Positions 48,216-49,529 of a stretch of 49,529 bases of DNA are shown here, piece by piece. The stretch comes from a virus, in IMG/VR virus record IMGVR_UViG_3300021085_001566, positions 1 through 49,529 of that record; one strand, written 5' to 3'. Numbering within the stretch: the first letter of the stretch is position 1; every line of letters begins with the position of its first letter. A model generated the notes under the pieces. It was not told where the DNA came from. It was given only the letters and a program-made list of their open reading frames with translations, and searched no databases. Made by a program: the position numbers and the translations under genes.

Positions 48216-48244
48216 ATAATATAGAAGATACACCCAGTATACAA
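48216..48244 (-). promoter_or_regulatory. weak promoter candidate before peroxiredoxin
   Basis: TTGTAT (48239-48244), 17-bp spacer, TATTAT (48216-48221), minus strand; leader about 20 nt with AAAGGAG. Hexamers are only partly consensus. Confidence 0.4.
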
Positions 48245-48272
48245 TATAAAGGGCGTATCGTAAAGAGGGTTT

Positions 48273-48698
48273 TTAAGAAATTTTGATTTCTTGAGGTTTG
48301 TCTTCCTCAGGCACAATTCTCTCTAAACTAACACTCAAAATACCATTCTTCATGTCTGCACCTTTAACGACAATGTCGTCTGCAAGTGTGAATGTTCTTT
48401 TGAATGAACGTGATGCGAGTCCTTTATGGACATACTCAAGTTCGTCTCCTTCCTTTTGTTTACCTTCGATTGAAAGAACTTCTTTCTCTTTTGAGATAGT
48501 AATATCTTTCTTGGTAAATCCAGCTACTGCAAGTTCGATAGAGAAGTTCTCTGCATCGTGTTTTACAATATTGTAAGGTGGATAGTTAGAATTAGATTGT
48601 ACATCTGCACGTTCTAATAGTTGAAGAGTTCTGTCGAACCCGATTGCGAATGGGAATTCTGTTGAAAATTTCCCGAAGACATCATTGAAATGTGTCAT
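48273..48698 (-). CDS. Hsp20 / alpha-crystallin small heat-shock protein
   Basis: 141 residues. N-terminal FPFAIGFDRTLQLLERADVQ, then the alpha-crystallin beta-sandwich (FSIELAVAGFTKKDITISKE and LEYVHKGLASRSFKRTFTL), ending in the sandwich edge and C-terminal tail (LERIVPEEDKPQEIKIS). ATP-independent holdase; common in marine T4-like phages, perhaps aiding capsid folding. SD AAAGGAG. A long leader from the promoter near 48887 may contain regulatory structure. Confidence 0.93.
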   Translation of the reverse strand: MTHFNDVFGKFSTEFPFAIGFDRTLQLLERADVQSNSNYPPYNIVKHDAENFSIELAVAGFTKKDITISKEKEVLSIEGKQKEGDELEYVHKGLASRSFKRTFTLADDIVVKGADMKNGILSVSLERIVPEEDKPQEIKIS

Positions 48699-48768
48699 AG
48701 CTTTTCTCCTTTATTAAGCAAGTTTATAATGTGCAACCTCTAATGAGCATTGCATTAATGTTCGAGAA

Positions 48769-48842
48769 CCGAGCTCTTTTGAAGAAATGGGGTCACTTGA
48801 TGTCGGCGTTGCCCAATCCAAGTTCCAAATCCGAGCTCTTTT
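48769..48842. repeat. two direct repeats CCGAGCTCTTTT
   Basis: The 12-mer occurs at 48769-48780 and 48831-48842; 15 of 16 bases match including flanks (CCGAGCTCTTTTNAAG). Each contains the palindrome GAGCTC. Between them lies a hairpin with ACTTG/CAAGT arms and an inner GGC/GCC. The repeats sit in the Hsp20 leader. Confidence 0.7.
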
Positions 48843-48860
48843 TAAGTTCTCTTACAATGG

Positions 48861-48909
48861 TATTTATAACACCATACTACTATTATATGGGTTTTTTCTA
48901 AAATTTCAA
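48861..48909 (-). promoter_or_regulatory. dual promoter: late TATAAATA and sigma70-type
   Basis: sigma70-type: TTGAAA (48904-48909), 16-bp spacer, TATAAT (48882-48887). Late: TATAAATA (48861-48868). Both would transcribe Hsp20 with a leader of 150-180 nt that contains the direct repeats. No gene is supported in 48699-48916. Confidence 0.6.
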
Positions 48910-48916
48910 GGGGTTT

Positions 48917-49270
48917 TTATCTTTTTTTACAAGAGGTTTTAGCTCTATCGAGGACGTGGAGATTATTCACTATTATTATTGTCATAAAAGTATTTAAACC
49001 CATCATTGACTTACTTGTAAGTTGTTGAGTATCATAGTCATATAATAATGCTGGTGCAAGTATGATAAACTTTTTCTCAAACAAATCGTTTAAATCGGGA
49101 CGTTCTCCGAATATTGGGTTCGCCTCCTTTACACAATCATATTTTAGTCCACGGTATGTGGTATAGATATCTGCTGCTTGCAGTCCTACAAATAAGACCC
49201 AATCGAGATTAGTTGGTGGTTCAGTTGGTGGGGGTATAAATGGTAACTTTTTCAGATTTACCTTTGACAA
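48917..49270 (-). CDS. small membrane protein (DUF5658-like), start uncertain
   Basis: The supported part, after the cyclase stop at 49221, contains NLDWVLFVGLQAADIYTTYR, KEANPIFGERPDLND and three hydrophobic stretches, the DUF5658-like small membrane pattern. No ATG occurs near the cyclase end; the start could be TTG at 49270 or ATG at 49351, each overlapping the cyclase. Coupling to cyclase translation is plausible. Function unknown. Confidence 0.55.
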   Translation of the reverse strand: MSKVNLKKLPFIPPPTEPPTNLDWVLFVGLQAADIYTTYRGLKYDCVKEANPIFGERPDLNDLFEKKFIILAPALLYDYDTQQLTSKSMMGLNTFMTIIIVNNLHVLDRAKTSCKKR

Positions 49271-49529
49271 GGATTCTATCGACTTTAGTGAATGCTCTAG
49301 ATGGACACTGTCTATATGTTTCTTCGCCCAGCAACACGTCCACCCCATCATAATTTCGTGTTTGTCCTTCGAGTCTAGCACCAAGGTTGACGGCATCTCC
49401 AATGACGGAATAGTCAAATCTAAGTTCTGACCCCATGTTTCCAACGATGCACTCACCAGTGTTAATACCAATGCCAACATTGATAGGGGGAAGACCGAGT
49501 GGTTTGAGTTCTTCATTGAGTTCCTTGGT
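49221..49529 (-). CDS. class III nucleotidyl cyclase, C-terminal part (start beyond window)
   Basis: 103 codons in frame from the right edge. The visible segment runs INVGIGINTGECIVGNMGSE, RFDYSVIGDAVNLGARLEGQ and then FTKVDRILVKGKSEKVTIY. This is the core of class III adenylate/guanylate cyclases: the G-I-N-T-G-x2-x-V-G-N-M-G strand, the VIGDAVNLGARLEG loop with transition-state N and R, and the VKGK lysine. The N-terminal half with the metal-binding Asp residues lies outside the window. Phage nucleotidyl cyclases are uncommon. Confidence 0.88.
   Translation of the reverse strand, partial: TKELNEELKPLGLPPINVGIGINTGECIVGNMGSELRFDYSVIGDAVNLGARLEGQTRNYDGVDVLLGEETYRQCPSRAFTKVDRILVKGKSEKVTIYTPTN

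Noticed and set aside
49351-49516. Upstream extension of the DUF5658-like frame
   Set aside because: It lies entirely inside the cyclase coding sequence, whose motifs are conserved, so the extension is a shadow frame.
1-49529. CRISPR array, insertion sequence or transposase
   Set aside because: No regularly spaced repeats and no transposase-like or integrase-like protein were seen.

Overview
The window is one contiguous stretch of a marine T4-like myovirus genome, AT-rich, with almost every gene on the minus strand. The T4-type replication set is present: family B DNA polymerase gp43, UvsX recombinase, DnaB-like helicase gp41, primase gp61, class Ia ribonucleotide reductase NrdA/NrdB with glutaredoxin, and MazG. 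It also carries Hsp20, a GH24 lysozyme, an Rz/Rz1-type spanin pair, three tRNA genes and several small families I know from marine cyano- and pelagi-myoviruses. No photosynthesis gene is seen here. The host cannot be named from this sequence; a marine Gram-negative bacterium is the safe inference (spanins, SlyB-like outer-membrane protein).

Layout, low to high coordinates (transcription runs right to left). 1-4.5 kb: ATP-grasp ligase (cut by the window edge), small PD-(D/E)XK nuclease, A-type Fe-S carrier, carbamoyltransferase split into two ORFs, small membrane proteins, Fe(II)/2-oxoglutarate (2OG) oxygenase. 4.5-7.6 kb: methyltransferase, MazG, DUF262-HNH protein, SlyB-like protein. 7.6-8.9 kb: a gene-poor stretch with a structured, internally duplicated candidate ncRNA, strong host-type promoters and the only plus-strand gene. 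9-14.5 kb: five more 2OG-type oxygenases with tRNA-Ala. 14.5-22.8 kb: spanins, nucleotidase, SprT-like protease, glutaredoxin, NrdB, another oxygenase, NrdA, primase. 22.8-36.5 kb: a late-type region with T4 late-like promoters (NATAAATA or NCTAAATA), a SWM-repeat structural protein, Lys/Glu-rich proteins, and several proteins with T4 capsid-targeting-like N termini, including a nucleotidyltransferase/P-loop kinase fusion beside a KxDG ligase-like protein. 36.5-49.5 kb: gp41, UvsX, SNase-like nuclease, two GT25-like glycosyltransferases, polymerase, Sm-like protein, lysozyme, a GT-B glycosyltransferase with a winged-helix-like tail, tRNA-Gly, cytidylyltransferase, DUF4338-like protein, peroxiredoxin, Hsp20, a small membrane protein and the C-terminal end of a class III nucleotidyl cyclase.

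Two promoter classes can be read directly: sigma70-type (TTGACA-like, 17-18 bp spacer, TATAAT-like) before early/replication genes, and T4-late-type octamers before structural, injected-type and lysis genes. In both classes a subset sits exactly 5-6 nt before the ATG, which predicts leaderless mRNAs. The most unusual content is the set of seven 2OG-type oxygenases alongside glycosyltransferases, the putative capsid-packaged enzymes, the nucleotidyl cyclase, and the duplicated ncRNA module.
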